The notes under the pieces were generated by a model, which saw nothing but the letters and a program-made list of their open reading frames with translations, was not told the DNA's origin and ran no database searches. Position numbers and translations under genes: made by a program. Shown here piece by piece: positions 1-8,808 of a stretch of 64,000 bases of DNA. The DNA lies in the NCBI RefSeq assembly GCF_000745015.1, contig NZ_JQNA01000002.1:2728001-2792000 (forward strand), read 5' to 3'. Source of the stretch: Burkholderia sp. 9120. Lineage in GTDB: Bacteria; Pseudomonadota; Gammaproteobacteria; Burkholderiales; Burkholderiaceae. The number at the start of each line of letters is the position of its first letter. Within the stretch, counting starts at the first letter, position 1.

Positions 1-825
1 ATCGGTGGCGAGGAAACTACCAACGCCATTCCGATTCAGATCATCGGCGATCTGCTCACCAGCTCGACGCCGACGCAAGGTTGCAGCGGCACGGCGGAGA
101 ACACCGCCGCCGATCTCGGTGCGAGCGGCATTCTCGGCATCGGCCCCGCGCCTGTCGATTGTGGCGCAACCTGCGCGACCCCGTCGACGGCCGCGACTTA
201 CAGCAACTACTTTGTGTGCCCGGGCGGTGTGGTTCCGTGTAGTCGTGCCACGGTGCCGGTCTCGCAGCAGGTCGCCAATCCGGTGGCGAACTTCCCGACC
301 AATAACAACGGCGTGATCGTGCAACTGCCGGCGGTGCCTGACACCGGCGCGTCGTCGGTCTCAGGCACGCTGGTGTTCGGCGTCAACACGCAGTCGAACA
401 ACATCGTGTCCAGTTCCGCGCAGAATTTCATCACAGACCAGTGGGGCAACATGAACCACAGCGTCTACAACGGTGCGACGGTGCAGGCCTTCCTGGACTC
501 GGGTTCGAACGCTTACTTCTTCTTCGATAACACGCTCACTCAGTGCGGCAGCAACTATGCGGGCTTTTATTGTCCGCCGAACGCGCAAACCCGCTCGGTG
601 ACGCTGGGCGGCCAGGACATAGGGCGGGGCGATGCCGTCCTCGGCATCCTTTCCGCATCGACGCTATTCGGCAGTAGCAACAACCTGGCGTTCAGGGATC
701 TCGCCGGTCAGCTCGGCGCCAATGGCGAGTTCGACCTCGGCCTGCCGTTCTTCTTCGGCCGCTACGTGTACTACGGTTTTGACCAGACCGCGACTGGCGG
801 CCCCGCGCCTTTCGTCGCGTTTTGA
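1..825 (+). CDS. DUF3443 family protein, 3' part
   Basis: An open frame runs from base 1 to the TGA at 823-825 with no start inside the window, so the N-terminus is missing. About 274 residues are visible. The text matches what I know of DUF3443, a Burkholderiales family of presumed exported proteins of unknown function. Cysteines are scattered as expected of an extracytoplasmic protein. The segment around base 496 reads LDSGSN and is preceded by an SGTLVFGV strand. That arrangement resembles the second lobe of pepsin-type aspartic peptidases, where a glycine-rich strand precedes the Asp-Ser/Thr-Gly turn. The family call is from memory; the protease resemblance is my inference. The gene ends 213 bases before flhB and is probably not part of the flagellar operon. 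Confidence 0.75.
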   Translation: MGGEETTNAIPIQIIGDLLTSSTPTQGCSGTAENTAADLGASGILGIGPAPVDCGATCATPSTAATYSNYFVCPGGVVPCSRATVPVSQQVANPVANFPTNNNGVIVQLPAVPDTGASSVSGTLVFGVNTQSNNIVSSSAQNFITDQWGNMNHSVYNGATVQAFLDSGSNAYFFFDNTLTQCGSNYAGFYCPPNAQTRSVTLGGQDIGRGDAVLGILSASTLFGSSNNLAFRDLAGQLGANGEFDLGLPFFFGRYVYYGFDQTATGGPAPFVAF

Positions 826-851
826 CACCTGTGCCTGACCGTATGAAAACC

Positions 852-886
852 GGCCTGCCGACCGCCTGAAAAGCGGGCGGCAGGCC
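852..886 (+). terminator. hairpin after the DUF3443 gene
   Basis: GGCCTGCCG on the left pairs with the complementary run ending in GGCAGGCC, with one bulged A and an AAAAG-containing loop. It lies 27 bases after the stop codon. No T-tract follows, so it may be a weak or Rho-assisted terminator rather than a clear intrinsic one. Confidence 0.35.
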
Positions 887-930
887 GTGAGCCGGCGCCC
901 CGGTGCGGTTTGCGCCGCTCCATCTCTCGA

Positions 931-989
931 AATACCCCCCTTTCTCCGCCCTTATCCCCCGATCAGCGCTTGCGTCGAGCGGGAATAAT
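931..989 (+). promoter_or_regulatory. class II flagellar promoter of flhBA (FlhDC-type operator plus -10)
   Basis: AATA at 931-934 and TTAT at 952-955 form half-sites 21 bases apart, separated by a C-run and TTT. CGAT follows at 960-963. AATAAT at 984-989 is a five-of-six match to a sigma-70 -10 and lies 32 bases from the TTAT. The same arrangement recurs before flhF without a single gap, and between flgA and flgB. I infer FlhDC-type activation. There is no good -35, which fits an activator-dependent promoter. Confidence 0.7.
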
Positions 990-1038
990 CGCTCTCACTG
1001 GAAAGAGGCGTCGTGCCTCGGCCGACTGGAGAGCTTTT

Positions 1039-2250
1039 GTGGCAGAGGACAGCGACCTCGAAAAAACCGAATCAGCCACTCCCCGGCGCCTGCAGAAGGC
1101 GCGCGAGGAAGGGCAGATCGTGCGTTCGCGGGAGCTGTCGACGTTTGCGTTGCTGGCGGCGGGGTTCTTCGGCGTGTGGGGCATGTCCAGCAGCATCGGC
1201 GAGCATTTGGAGAGCATGCTGCGTACGGCCTTCACCTTCAATCACGCGACTGTCTTCGAGACCCGGCGCATGATGATCGGTGCCGGCGTGGCGGGTCGCG
1301 AAGGGCTTTACACGCTCCTGCCGGTGCTGGCTTTCACCGGCGCGGCCGCATTGCTCTCGCCGCTCGCACTGGGCGGCTGGCAGTTGTCTTCAAAGGGACT
1401 CGAGCCCAAGTTCAACCGGCTCAATCCGATTGAAGGGCTCGGCAAGATTTTTTCGATCAATGGCCCGGTCCAGCTCGGCATGTCGCTCGCGAAGACGCTG
1501 GTGGTGGGCATTATCGGCGGCACGGCGATCTGGAATCGCCGCGAAGAGATTCTCGCGCTGGCGACCCAGCCGTTGAATCTCGCGCTGGCCAACTCCGCGC
1601 ATCTGATCGCCGTGTGCTGCGGCATGACGGTGGCGGGCATGTTCGTGGTCGCCGCGATGGATGTGCCGTATCAGCTGTGGCAGTTCCACAAGAAACTGCG
1701 CATGACGAAGGAAGAAGTGAAGCGCGAGCACCGCGAAAGCGAAGGCGATCCACATGTGAAAGGCCGGATTCGTCAGCAGCAGCGCGCCATTGCCCGCCGT
1801 CGCATGATGACCAACGTGCCGAAGGCCGACGTGGTGGTGACCAACCCGACGCACTTCGCGGTCGCGCTGCAATACACCGACGGCGAGATGCGCGCGCCGA
1901 AGGTGGTCGCCAAGGGCGTCAACCTGGTGGCCGCGCGGATTCGCGAGATCGCCGCCGAAAACAACGTGCCGCTGCTGGAAGCGCCGCCGCTCGCGCGGGC
2001 GCTGTATCACAACGTCGAGCTGAACCGCGAAATTCCGGGCCCGCTGTATGGCGCGGTCGCCGAAGTGCTCGCGTGGGTGTATCAGCTGCGGCGCTTCAAT
2101 ACCGAAGGCGGCACCGTGCCGGTCGCACCGACCGATTTCGACGTGCCGCCGGAACTCGACAAGGGCGGTGTGGCGGAAGACGAAGCCGACCAGGAAGCCG
2201 CCGACGTACTTAATCCCGCTAACGACGACGCATCAGGACGTTCCGCATGA
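1039..2250 (+). CDS. flhB: FlhB, flagellar type III export switch protein
   Basis: FlhB is the inner-membrane export-apparatus protein that switches substrate class from rod/hook to filament. The protein is 403 residues, starts at a GTG (1039) after a GGAGAG Shine-Dalgarno, and begins AEDSDLEKTESATPRRL, the usual FlhB N-terminus. An upstream in-frame ATG at 910 would add 43 residues, but that stretch overlaps the promoter motif, so I rejected it. Four hydrophobic segments are followed by a basic cytoplasmic domain. The self-cleavage motif NPTH is intact at residues 269-272. The last bases overlap the flhA start (ATGA), so translation is probably coupled. It is the first gene of the flhBA operon. 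Confidence 0.97.
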   Translation: MAEDSDLEKTESATPRRLQKAREEGQIVRSRELSTFALLAAGFFGVWGMSSSIGEHLESMLRTAFTFNHATVFETRRMMIGAGVAGREGLYTLLPVLAFTGAAALLSPLALGGWQLSSKGLEPKFNRLNPIEGLGKIFSINGPVQLGMSLAKTLVVGIIGGTAIWNRREEILALATQPLNLALANSAHLIAVCCGMTVAGMFVVAAMDVPYQLWQFHKKLRMTKEEVKREHRESEGDPHVKGRIRQQQRAIARRRMMTNVPKADVVVTNPTHFAVALQYTDGEMRAPKVVAKGVNLVAARIREIAAENNVPLLEAPPLARALYHNVELNREIPGPLYGAVAEVLAWVYQLRRFNTEGGTVPVAPTDFDVPPELDKGGVAEDEADQEAADVLNPANDDASGRSA

Positions 2251-4346
2251 ACACTCGCGCCGGTTTCCTCGCCCGACGGCCGGATGCCTTGAGCAGCACC
2301 AATTTGCGCGCCCTCGCCGGGCCGGTGCTGATCGTAATGATCCTCGGCATGATGATTCTGCCGTTGCCGCCGTTCCTGCTGGATCTGCTGTTTACCTTCA
2401 ACATCGCGCTGTCCGTGATGGTGCTGCTCGTCAGCATGTACACGATGAAGCCGCTCGACTTCGCCGCGTTCCCGAGCGTGCTGCTGTTCTCGACCTTGCT
2501 GCGGCTGTCGCTGAACGTCGCGTCGACCCGGGTCGTGCTGCTCGAAGGCCACACCGGTCCCGACGCGGCCGGTCAGGTGATCGAGTCGTTCGGCCACTTC
2601 CTCGTGGGGGGCAACTTCGCGGTCGGTATCGTCGTCTTCGTGATCCTGATGGTGATCAACTTCATGGTGATCACCAAGGGCGCGGGGCGGATCGCGGAAG
2701 TGTCCGCGCGCTTCACGCTCGACGCGATGCCCGGCAAGCAGATGGCGATCGACGCCGATCTGAACGCCGGCCTGATCAACGAAGACCAGGCCCGCAAGCG
2801 GCGCCTCGAAGTCTCGCAGGAAGCCGAGTTCTACGGTTCGATGGACGGCGCGAGCAAGTTCGTGCGCGGCGATGCGATCGCCGGTTTGCTGATCATGGTG
2901 ATCAACATCTTAGGCGGCCTGATCGTCGGGATGGTGCAGCATGGCATGGACTTCGCCTCGGCCGGCAAGACCTACACGCTGCTGACGATCGGTGACGGCC
3001 TCGTCGCACAGATCCCGTCGCTGGTGATTTCGACCGCGGCCGGTGTGATCGTGTCGCGCGTGGCGACTAATGAAGACATCGGCACCCAGCTCACCGGGCA
3101 GTTGTTCACTAACCCGCGCGTGCTGGCGATCACCGGCTGCATTCTCGTGCTGATGGGCCTGATTCCGGGCATGCCGCACTTCGCGTTTCTGCTTCTCGGC
3201 GGCGGGCTGATCCAGCTCGGCCGCACGATGAAGAAGAAGGCCGACGACCGCAAGAACACCAACGCGCTGGTCGACGTCGCGCCGGCCGCGATGACGCCGG
3301 TCGAGAACACCGAAGCAAGCTGGGACGACGTGACGATGATCGACACGCTCGGCCTGGAAGTCGGCTACCGCTTGATTCCGCTGGTCGACAAGAACTCGGA
3401 CGGCGAACTGCTCAAGCGAATCAAGAGCATCCGCAAGAAGTTCGCGCAGGAAATCGGCTTTCTGCCGCCGGTCATTCATATTCGCGACAACCTTGAACTG
3501 CGGCCGAACGGCTACCGTATCGCGCTGAAGGGCGTCGAAGTGGGCGTCGGCGAGGCGTATCCGGGGCAATGGCTGGCGATCAATCCCGGTCAGGTGTCCG
3601 CAGCGCTCCCGGGCACGCCGACGCAGGATCCCGCGTTCGGTTTGCCGGCGATCTGGATCGACACGAATCTGCGCGAACAGGCGCAGGTGTACGGCTACAC
3701 GGTGGTCGATTCGAGCACCGTGGTGGCGACGCACCTGAATCATCTGGTGGTCACGCATGCGTCGGAGTTGCTCGGCCGCCGCGAAGTGCAATCGCTGCTC
3801 GAGCGGATGCAGAAGGACACGCCGTCGCTGGTCGACGATCTGGTGCCGAAGTCGCTGCCGCTCACCACGCTGCAAAAGGTGCTGCAGAACCTGCTGGAAG
3901 AGGGCGTGCCGATCCGCGACATGCGCACGATTCTCGAAGCGCTGTCCGAACATGCGCCCAAGGTCACCGACGCGCACGATCTCACTGCGGCCGTGCGGCT
4001 CGCGCTGGGTCGCGCGATTACGCAGCAGTGGTTCCCGGGCACCGGCGACATGCAGGTGATGGGCCTCGATTCGAATCTGGAGCGCGTGCTGTCGCAGGCG
4101 CTTTCCACCGGCGCCAACCCGGGGCTCGAACCGGGTCTCGCGCACACGCTGCTGAACGAAACCCAGAAGGCGATGACGCGTCAGCAGAACCTCGGGCTCT
4201 CGCCCGTGCTGCTGGTGCAGCACGCGTTACGGCCGATGCTCGCGCGCTTCCTGCGGCGCAGCCTGCCGCAACTGAAGGTGCTGTCTTATGCGGAAGTGCC
4301 CGATACGCGCAATATCAAGGTGGTGAATCTGATCGGGGCCCATTGA
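2247..4346 (+). CDS. flhA: FlhA, flagellar export gate protein
   Basis: FlhA forms the ring that couples proton flow to substrate export and docks chaperone-substrate complexes. The 699-residue protein has the usual two-part design. About eight hydrophobic helices fill the first 330 residues, including the conserved PSLVISTAAGVIVSR stretch of the FHIPEP family. A soluble C-terminal domain follows. The ATG overlaps the flhB stop by four bases. The length matches the family norm of about 690-700. The C-terminal domain should bind the FliS and FliT chaperones, both of which are encoded further right in this window. Confidence 0.98.
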   Translation: MNTRAGFLARRPDALSSTNLRALAGPVLIVMILGMMILPLPPFLLDLLFTFNIALSVMVLLVSMYTMKPLDFAAFPSVLLFSTLLRLSLNVASTRVVLLEGHTGPDAAGQVIESFGHFLVGGNFAVGIVVFVILMVINFMVITKGAGRIAEVSARFTLDAMPGKQMAIDADLNAGLINEDQARKRRLEVSQEAEFYGSMDGASKFVRGDAIAGLLIMVINILGGLIVGMVQHGMDFASAGKTYTLLTIGDGLVAQIPSLVISTAAGVIVSRVATNEDIGTQLTGQLFTNPRVLAITGCILVLMGLIPGMPHFAFLLLGGGLIQLGRTMKKKADDRKNTNALVDVAPAAMTPVENTEASWDDVTMIDTLGLEVGYRLIPLVDKNSDGELLKRIKSIRKKFAQEIGFLPPVIHIRDNLELRPNGYRIALKGVEVGVGEAYPGQWLAINPGQVSAALPGTPTQDPAFGLPAIWIDTNLREQAQVYGYTVVDSSTVVATHLNHLVVTHASELLGRREVQSLLERMQKDTPSLVDDLVPKSLPLTTLQKVLQNLLEEGVPIRDMRTILEALSEHAPKVTDAHDLTAAVRLALGRAITQQWFPGTGDMQVMGLDSNLERVLSQALSTGANPGLEPGLAHTLLNETQKAMTRQQNLGLSPVLLVQHALRPMLARFLRRSLPQLKVLSYAEVPDTRNIKVVNLIGAH

Positions 4347-4423
4347 GCGCCGTCATTAATCCGGCATTGAATCCCGCGTTGAACCGGGCAACCGCACCGG
4401 TTCATCTCGCAGGCTGTCTTTCA

Positions 4424-4448
4424 CCGGCGCTCTTCGAGCGCCGGTTTT
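4424..4448 (+). terminator. terminator after flhA
   Basis: CCGGCGCT (4424-4431) pairs with AGCGCCGG (4437-4444) across a five-base loop, and TTTT follows at once. It lies about 78 bases after the flhA stop and separates flhBA from the flhF promoter. Confidence 0.7.
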
Positions 4449-4585
4449 CATTTCCGCGCCTCACTTCTGGCGCCGCAAGCCGGCCGCGTCGTTCATGATG
4501 CGCCCGCGGACGCCCCGTCGTGCGGGCATGAAAGGCGCGTTTAAAACCGCTGTGCGCGGGACTTGCAGCACGTTTCCATCGTCCG

Positions 4586-4645
4586 AATTACCCCCCTTTA
4601 ACAGTCTTTATCCATCGATCGTCGCTCGAAGGGTTTCGCAATAAT
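4586..4645 (+). promoter_or_regulatory. class II flagellar promoter of flhF-flhG-fliA
   Basis: The half-sites AATTA (4586-4590) and TTATCC (4608-4613), the CGAT at 4616-4619 and the -10 AATAAT at 4640-4645 fall at exactly the spacings seen before flhB. The CCCCCCTTT core is identical, although the sequence between the blocks has diverged. This selective conservation argues for a bound activator, inferred to be FlhDC. Confidence 0.7.
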
Positions 4646-4709
4646 GATCTCAATGGGAAGCGGTATGTTGCCGGTCCGTTAGTTCCGTTTACCTCATCGG
4701 GGGTCCAGC

Positions 4710-6647
4710 TTGAACATTCGTAAATTTGTCGGTGCAACCAGTCGTGATGCGCTGCGTCTCGTACGCGAAGCGTTGGGCGCGGACGCGGTCGTACTGTCCA
4801 ATCGCACGATGGACGACGGCAGCGTCGAGATCGTCGCCTTGGCCGACAGCGACCTGGCTGCCATCACCCCCAAGGCGCCGCGCGCAAGCACCGGGTCGAT
4901 GAATGGCACGGCTGGACATCCCGCGCTGGCCGCACCGCGCGCGCTGCCGATGGGCAATCCGATCGGCAATCCGTACGCGAGCGGCATGCCCGACGTCTTT
5001 TCGTCGGTGTTCGGCGCGAGCCCGGAAGCCGGTGCCGAGAGTGACAGCGGTCATGCCGCCGGCCCATACGCCTTCGACGACGCTTTAAGCGACGAACCGG
5101 CTGCCGCACCGAATCAGGCCATGAAGGCCGCCGCGAAGCCGGCGCCGTCCGCCGCGCCGAAAGCGGCATTGCCGGGCGCCACGAACGTGCTGTCGGCTGG
5201 CGCGCTGGGCAAGCCCGCCTCCGCTGCGCCGCAAGCAGCCGGTGCCGAGCAGCCGAGCGCCCGTGCCGCGGTCGCGCGTCTGAATGAAGACATCCGCGCC
5301 GATCTGCTCAAAGCCGCCGGCGTGCCGGTCGCTGACTCGCAAACGCCGCGCACGATGGCCGAATCGAACCCCTGGCTGATCGACCACGCTCGTCGTATCG
5401 CCGCTGAACAGCAACCGGAAGGCGCTTACAGCGCGCGTCCCGCCGCGATGACGCCGGCCGCCGCCATGGCCAAGGGCCTCGGCGCCGCCGTCCAGCCGGG
5501 CAGCGCAAACGCTGCGCAATCCGCCGACACCCCCGAGTGGGCGCGCGAAGCCGCGCAGCTCGCCGCACGCCGCGCCGCGCAGAAAATCGCGCCGTCGCTG
5601 ACGCAGAACGATGACCGCACGCCGGCGTCCGTCGCGGAAGCGATCAAGGTGCGCATGGAGCAGGTCGTCAACGACACGGTGATGAACGAGCTGTCGTCGA
5701 TGCGCGGCATGATGGAAGAACACTTCGCCGGCCTGCTGTGGGGCGATCGCCAACGCCGCAACCCGGCGCGCGCCGCGCTCACCAAGCATCTGTTCGCGGC
5801 CGGTTTTTCCGCGCAACTCGTGCAGATGATGGTCGACAACCTGCCCGACGAAGTCGACAGCATGGAAGGCGGCATGGACTGGGTGCGCTCGGTGCTCGAG
5901 TCGAACCTGCCGGTGATGGAAGACGAAGACGCGCTGATGGAGCGCGGCGGCGTGTTCGCCCTGATGGGCCCGACGGGCGTCGGCAAGACGACGACCACCG
6001 CCAAGCTGGCCGCGCGCTGCGTGATGCGCTTCGGCGCGAGCAAGGTCGCGCTGCTGACCACCGACAGCTACCGGATCGGCGGCCACGAACAACTGCGCAT
6101 CTTCGGCAAGATTCTCGGCGTGTCGGTACACGCGGTGAAAGATGGCGCCGATCTGCAACTCGCGCTCTCCGAACTGCGCAACAAACACATCGTGCTGATC
6201 GACACGATCGGCATGAGCCAGCGCGACCGGCTCGTCTCCGACCAGATCGCGATGCTGTGCCGCGCCGGCCAGCCGGTGCAGCGCCTGCTACTGCTCAACG
6301 CGACCAGCCACGGCGACACCCTCAACGAAGTCGTGCAGGCCTATCAGCGCTCGCCGGACCATCAGCCGCTCGCCGGCTGCATTCTGACCAAGCTCGACGA
6401 AGCCACCAATCTGGGCGGCGTGCTCGATACGGTGATCCGCTACAAGCTGCCGGTGCACTACGTGTCGACCGGTCAGAAGGTGCCCGAGAACCTGTACGTC
6501 GCGACCAGGAAATTCCTGATCAAGAGCGCCTTCTGCATTCCGCGCGACAACTCGCCGTTCGTGCCGCACGAAGACGATATTCCGGCCTTGCTCTCCTCGC
6601 TGTCCGCCCGCTCGACAGCCGACCTTCACGAGGTCCGCTTTGGATAA
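4710..6647 (+). CDS. flhF: FlhF, SRP-type GTPase for flagellar placement
   Basis: FlhF is the third SRP-family GTPase and recruits the first basal-body parts to the membrane site where the flagellum will form. The 645-residue protein starts at a TTG; the N-terminus MNIRKFVGATSRDALRLV is typical and no ATG serves. Residues from about 90 to 310 are a low-complexity Ala/Pro-rich linker, much longer than the basic domain of shorter FlhFs. The NG domain then carries the P-loop GPTGVGKT (420-427), DTIGMSQRD as the G3 region, and TKLDEATNLGG as G4/G5. It overlaps flhG by eight bases. It has its own class II promoter. Confidence 0.96.
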   Translation: MNIRKFVGATSRDALRLVREALGADAVVLSNRTMDDGSVEIVALADSDLAAITPKAPRASTGSMNGTAGHPALAAPRALPMGNPIGNPYASGMPDVFSSVFGASPEAGAESDSGHAAGPYAFDDALSDEPAAAPNQAMKAAAKPAPSAAPKAALPGATNVLSAGALGKPASAAPQAAGAEQPSARAAVARLNEDIRADLLKAAGVPVADSQTPRTMAESNPWLIDHARRIAAEQQPEGAYSARPAAMTPAAAMAKGLGAAVQPGSANAAQSADTPEWAREAAQLAARRAAQKIAPSLTQNDDRTPASVAEAIKVRMEQVVNDTVMNELSSMRGMMEEHFAGLLWGDRQRRNPARAALTKHLFAAGFSAQLVQMMVDNLPDEVDSMEGGMDWVRSVLESNLPVMEDEDALMERGGVFALMGPTGVGKTTTTAKLAARCVMRFGASKVALLTTDSYRIGGHEQLRIFGKILGVSVHAVKDGADLQLALSELRNKHIVLIDTIGMSQRDRLVSDQIAMLCRAGQPVQRLLLLNATSHGDTLNEVVQAYQRSPDHQPLAGCILTKLDEATNLGGVLDTVIRYKLPVHYVSTGQKVPENLYVATRKFLIKSAFCIPRDNSPFVPHEDDIPALLSSLSARSTADLHEVRFG

Positions 6648-7509
6648 GCTCATCTCCGATCAGGCAGAAGGACTGCGGCGCCTGCTGGCGCGTAGCGGCT
6701 CGCGCGTGATTGCGGTGACGGGCGGCTCGACGGGCGCAGGCTGTACGACGACGGTGGTGAACCTCGCGGCGGCGCTGGCGCAGCAAGGCAAGGACGTATT
6801 GGTGATTGACGAGTGCCTCGGCGAACTGTCGGTGAGCGGGATGCTTGGCGGCCTGCGCGGCGCGGGTAATTTCGCCGCCGTGATGCGCGGCGAGATGGCG
6901 CTCGACGACGCCGTCGCGCGCCACGCGCTGGGCTTTTCGGTGCTGGCCGCGTCGCGGCTGAACCGCGAAGGCCACTCGGCCACGCAGTTCGGCGTGGTAC
7001 TGCACGGTTCCGCGGATGTGGTGCTGATCGATGCGCAGTTGGACCCGCAAGGCCACCTGTCGCCGCTCGCCAAACAGGCGCACGACGTGATGATCGTTAC
7101 GCGGATGGCCGCGCAAGCGATCACCGAGGCGTACGCCTGTATGAAGCGCCTGCACTACGCGCACGCGCTCGCACAGTTCCGCGTGCTGGTGAATCACGTG
7201 CAGAGTCCCGGCGACGCGCATACCGCGTTCGCCAACCTGGCCGGCGTGGCCGGGCGCTACCTGACGGTGGCGCTGGAAGACGCCGGTTGCATTACCGCCG
7301 ATGCGCGGATGGCGCGAGCCCTGGAGTTGTCGCGTTGTGTCGTCGATGCGTTCCCATCGACACCGGCTGCGCGCGACTTCCGGCACCTCGCCGCCGAATT
7401 GCAGTACTGGCCGATGCGGCCAGCGATGTCGTCGCAAACGCCATGGATGGCGTCTGCGACAGTTACAGCGGCGCAACACGCCGACCAACCGTCTGCGCAG
7501 CACGCCTGA
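6640..7509 (+). CDS. flhG: FlhG/FleN-like MinD-type protein with altered Walker A
   Basis: FlhG partners FlhF and limits flagellar number in other bacteria. The 289-residue protein starts at a TTG inside the end of flhF. The MinD/ParA fold is recognisable from VIAVTGGSTGAGCTTTVVNLA near the N-terminus and VLVIDE after it. The deviant Walker A, however, has Ser30 where MinD has its signature lysine and Cys35 where the P-loop lysine should be. ATP binding or hydrolysis may therefore be weak or absent. The N-terminus begins MDKLISDQAEGLRRLL, which resembles the FlhF-activating helix of FlhG proteins. The C-terminal 50 residues look disordered. Confidence 0.88.
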   Translation: MDKLISDQAEGLRRLLARSGSRVIAVTGGSTGAGCTTTVVNLAAALAQQGKDVLVIDECLGELSVSGMLGGLRGAGNFAAVMRGEMALDDAVARHALGFSVLAASRLNREGHSATQFGVVLHGSADVVLIDAQLDPQGHLSPLAKQAHDVMIVTRMAAQAITEAYACMKRLHYAHALAQFRVLVNHVQSPGDAHTAFANLAGVAGRYLTVALEDAGCITADARMARALELSRCVVDAFPSTPAARDFRHLAAELQYWPMRPAMSSQTPWMASATVTAAQHADQPSAQHA

Positions 7510-7537
7510 GTGGCGGCACAAGGACAAGGGGAGCACG

Positions 7538-8272
7538 ATGTATAACGCTCAGGGAAAAATTTCCCAAGCCGAAGTTCTGACGAAGTACGCACCGCTGGTG
7601 CGCCGCCTCGGCTTGCAGCTCGTTGCCAAGATGCCGGCCAGCGTCGATCTCGACGATCTGATCCAGGCCGGCATGATCGGCCTGCTGGACGCCGCGAGCC
7701 GCTACAAGGAAGACCAGGGCGCGCAGTTCGAGACCTATGCCAGCCAGCGGATTCGCGGCGCGATGCTCGACGAGCTGCGCAGCAACGACTGGTTGCCGCG
7801 CAGCCTGCGGCGTACCTCGCGCGAAGTCGAATCGGCGGTGCACAAGGTGGAGCAGAACCTGGGCCGCTCGGCGAGCGAAACGGAGATTGCCGACCACCTG
7901 CAAATGCCGCTCGACGAGTATCAGTCGATGCTGCAGGACCTGCACGGCAGCCAGTTGATCTACTACGAAGACTTCGACCGTTCGGCGGACGACGAGCCGT
8001 TCCTCGACCGCTACTGCGTGGACCATTCGGACCCGCTGTCGGCGTTGCTCGACGATAGCCTGCGCTCGGCGCTGGTGGAAGCGATCGACCGCCTGCCGGA
8101 CCGCGAGAAGCTGCTGATGTCGCTCTACTACGAACGCGGCATGAACCTGCGCGAAATCGGCGCGGTGATGGAAGTCAGCGAGTCGCGCGTGTGCCAGTTG
8201 CACAGCCAGGCGGTGGCGCGTTTGCGCACGCGCCTGCGCGAAATGGCCTGGGCGAATGCCGAAGCGACTTAA
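7538..8272 (+). CDS. fliA: FliA, flagellar sigma-28 factor
   Basis: FliA directs RNA polymerase to late flagellar genes and is held inactive by FlgM until the hook is finished. The 244-residue protein starts at the ATG after AAGGGGAG. Region 2 is seen in DLDDLIQAGMIGLLDAASRY and the ETYASQRIRGAMLDELR stretch. Region 4 is the helix-turn-helix near ESRVCQLHSQAVARLRTRL. A longer frame reaching back to 7301 lies inside flhG and is not the real start. It is the third gene of the flhF operon. Four matching target promoters are visible in this window. Confidence 0.97.
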   Translation: MYNAQGKISQAEVLTKYAPLVRRLGLQLVAKMPASVDLDDLIQAGMIGLLDAASRYKEDQGAQFETYASQRIRGAMLDELRSNDWLPRSLRRTSREVESAVHKVEQNLGRSASETEIADHLQMPLDEYQSMLQDLHGSQLIYYEDFDRSADDEPFLDRYCVDHSDPLSALLDDSLRSALVEAIDRLPDREKLLMSLYYERGMNLREIGAVMEVSESRVCQLHSQAVARLRTRLREMAWANAEAT

Positions 8273-8326
8273 GGCGACCTGAAGCAACCCGAAGGCGCGC
8301 CACCTAACCCGACGTCACCACGTAAC

Positions 8327-8360
8327 CTGAAGCGCCGGCCGGATTACCCCGGCGCTTCAG
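8327..8360. terminator. hairpin between fliA and hicB
   Basis: CTGAAGCGCCGG (8327-8338) pairs perfectly with its complement at 8349-8360 around a ten-base loop. It lies between the convergent ends of fliA and hicB and could serve both. No T-tract is seen on the plus side. Confidence 0.5.
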
Positions 8361-8400
8361 CTCACGGCGATTCTGGCAGTAAGCCCGAACCCCGCCTGCT

Positions 8401-8808
8401 TCACACCGCCATCTCACGCTCTGCGGCGAGCGCGAGAAATGCCGACCGCGACAGACCGCGCGTTTGCGCGTAGACGTCGATATCCTGGACCAGCACCTCC
8501 GGCAGCGAGATGTTGATGCGCACGGCCTTCTTCAGGGCTGGAATATTCCGGGTGGTGACAAATCCCCACATAAAGCCCGCGTAATCCGGATTGCGATGAT
8601 GCTCGCTCAATTTGAGCGGCTGCGGCACCGGCAGCCCTTCGTCGAGCAACGTGTCCAGATGCGACTCGACCGCCAGCTTCGCATTGGCAAAAGCCTCTTC
8701 AAGCGTATCGCCGGCCGCAAAGCAGCCGGGCAGGTCCGGCACCACCACGCCGTACGCATGCTCGTCGTCACCTGATTCGACTGCGATCGGGAAAATCAGA
8801 TTTTTCAT
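8401..8808 (-). CDS. hicB: HicB antitoxin
   Basis: HicB binds and neutralises HicA and represses the operon. The 135-residue protein has the two expected parts. An N-terminal partial RNase-H-like fold carries YGVVVPDLPGCFAAGDTLEEA, the classic HicB signature. A C-terminal ribbon-helix-helix carries RINISLPEVLVQDIDVYA, so this is the RHH-type HicB. Its ATG overlaps the hicA stop by four bases, which makes hicA the first gene of the pair. It sits between fliA and flgN, within the flagellar cluster, where it has no known role. Confidence 0.95.
   Translation of the reverse strand: MKNLIFPIAVESGDDEHAYGVVVPDLPGCFAAGDTLEEAFANAKLAVESHLDTLLDEGLPVPQPLKLSEHHRNPDYAGFMWGFVTTRNIPALKKAVRINISLPEVLVQDIDVYAQTRGLSRSAFLALAAEREMAV

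Noticed and set aside
910..1038. Upstream ATG start for flhB
   Set aside because: It would place the promoter blocks inside the coding region and adds 43 residues not seen in FlhB; the GTG at 1039 has a good ribosome site.
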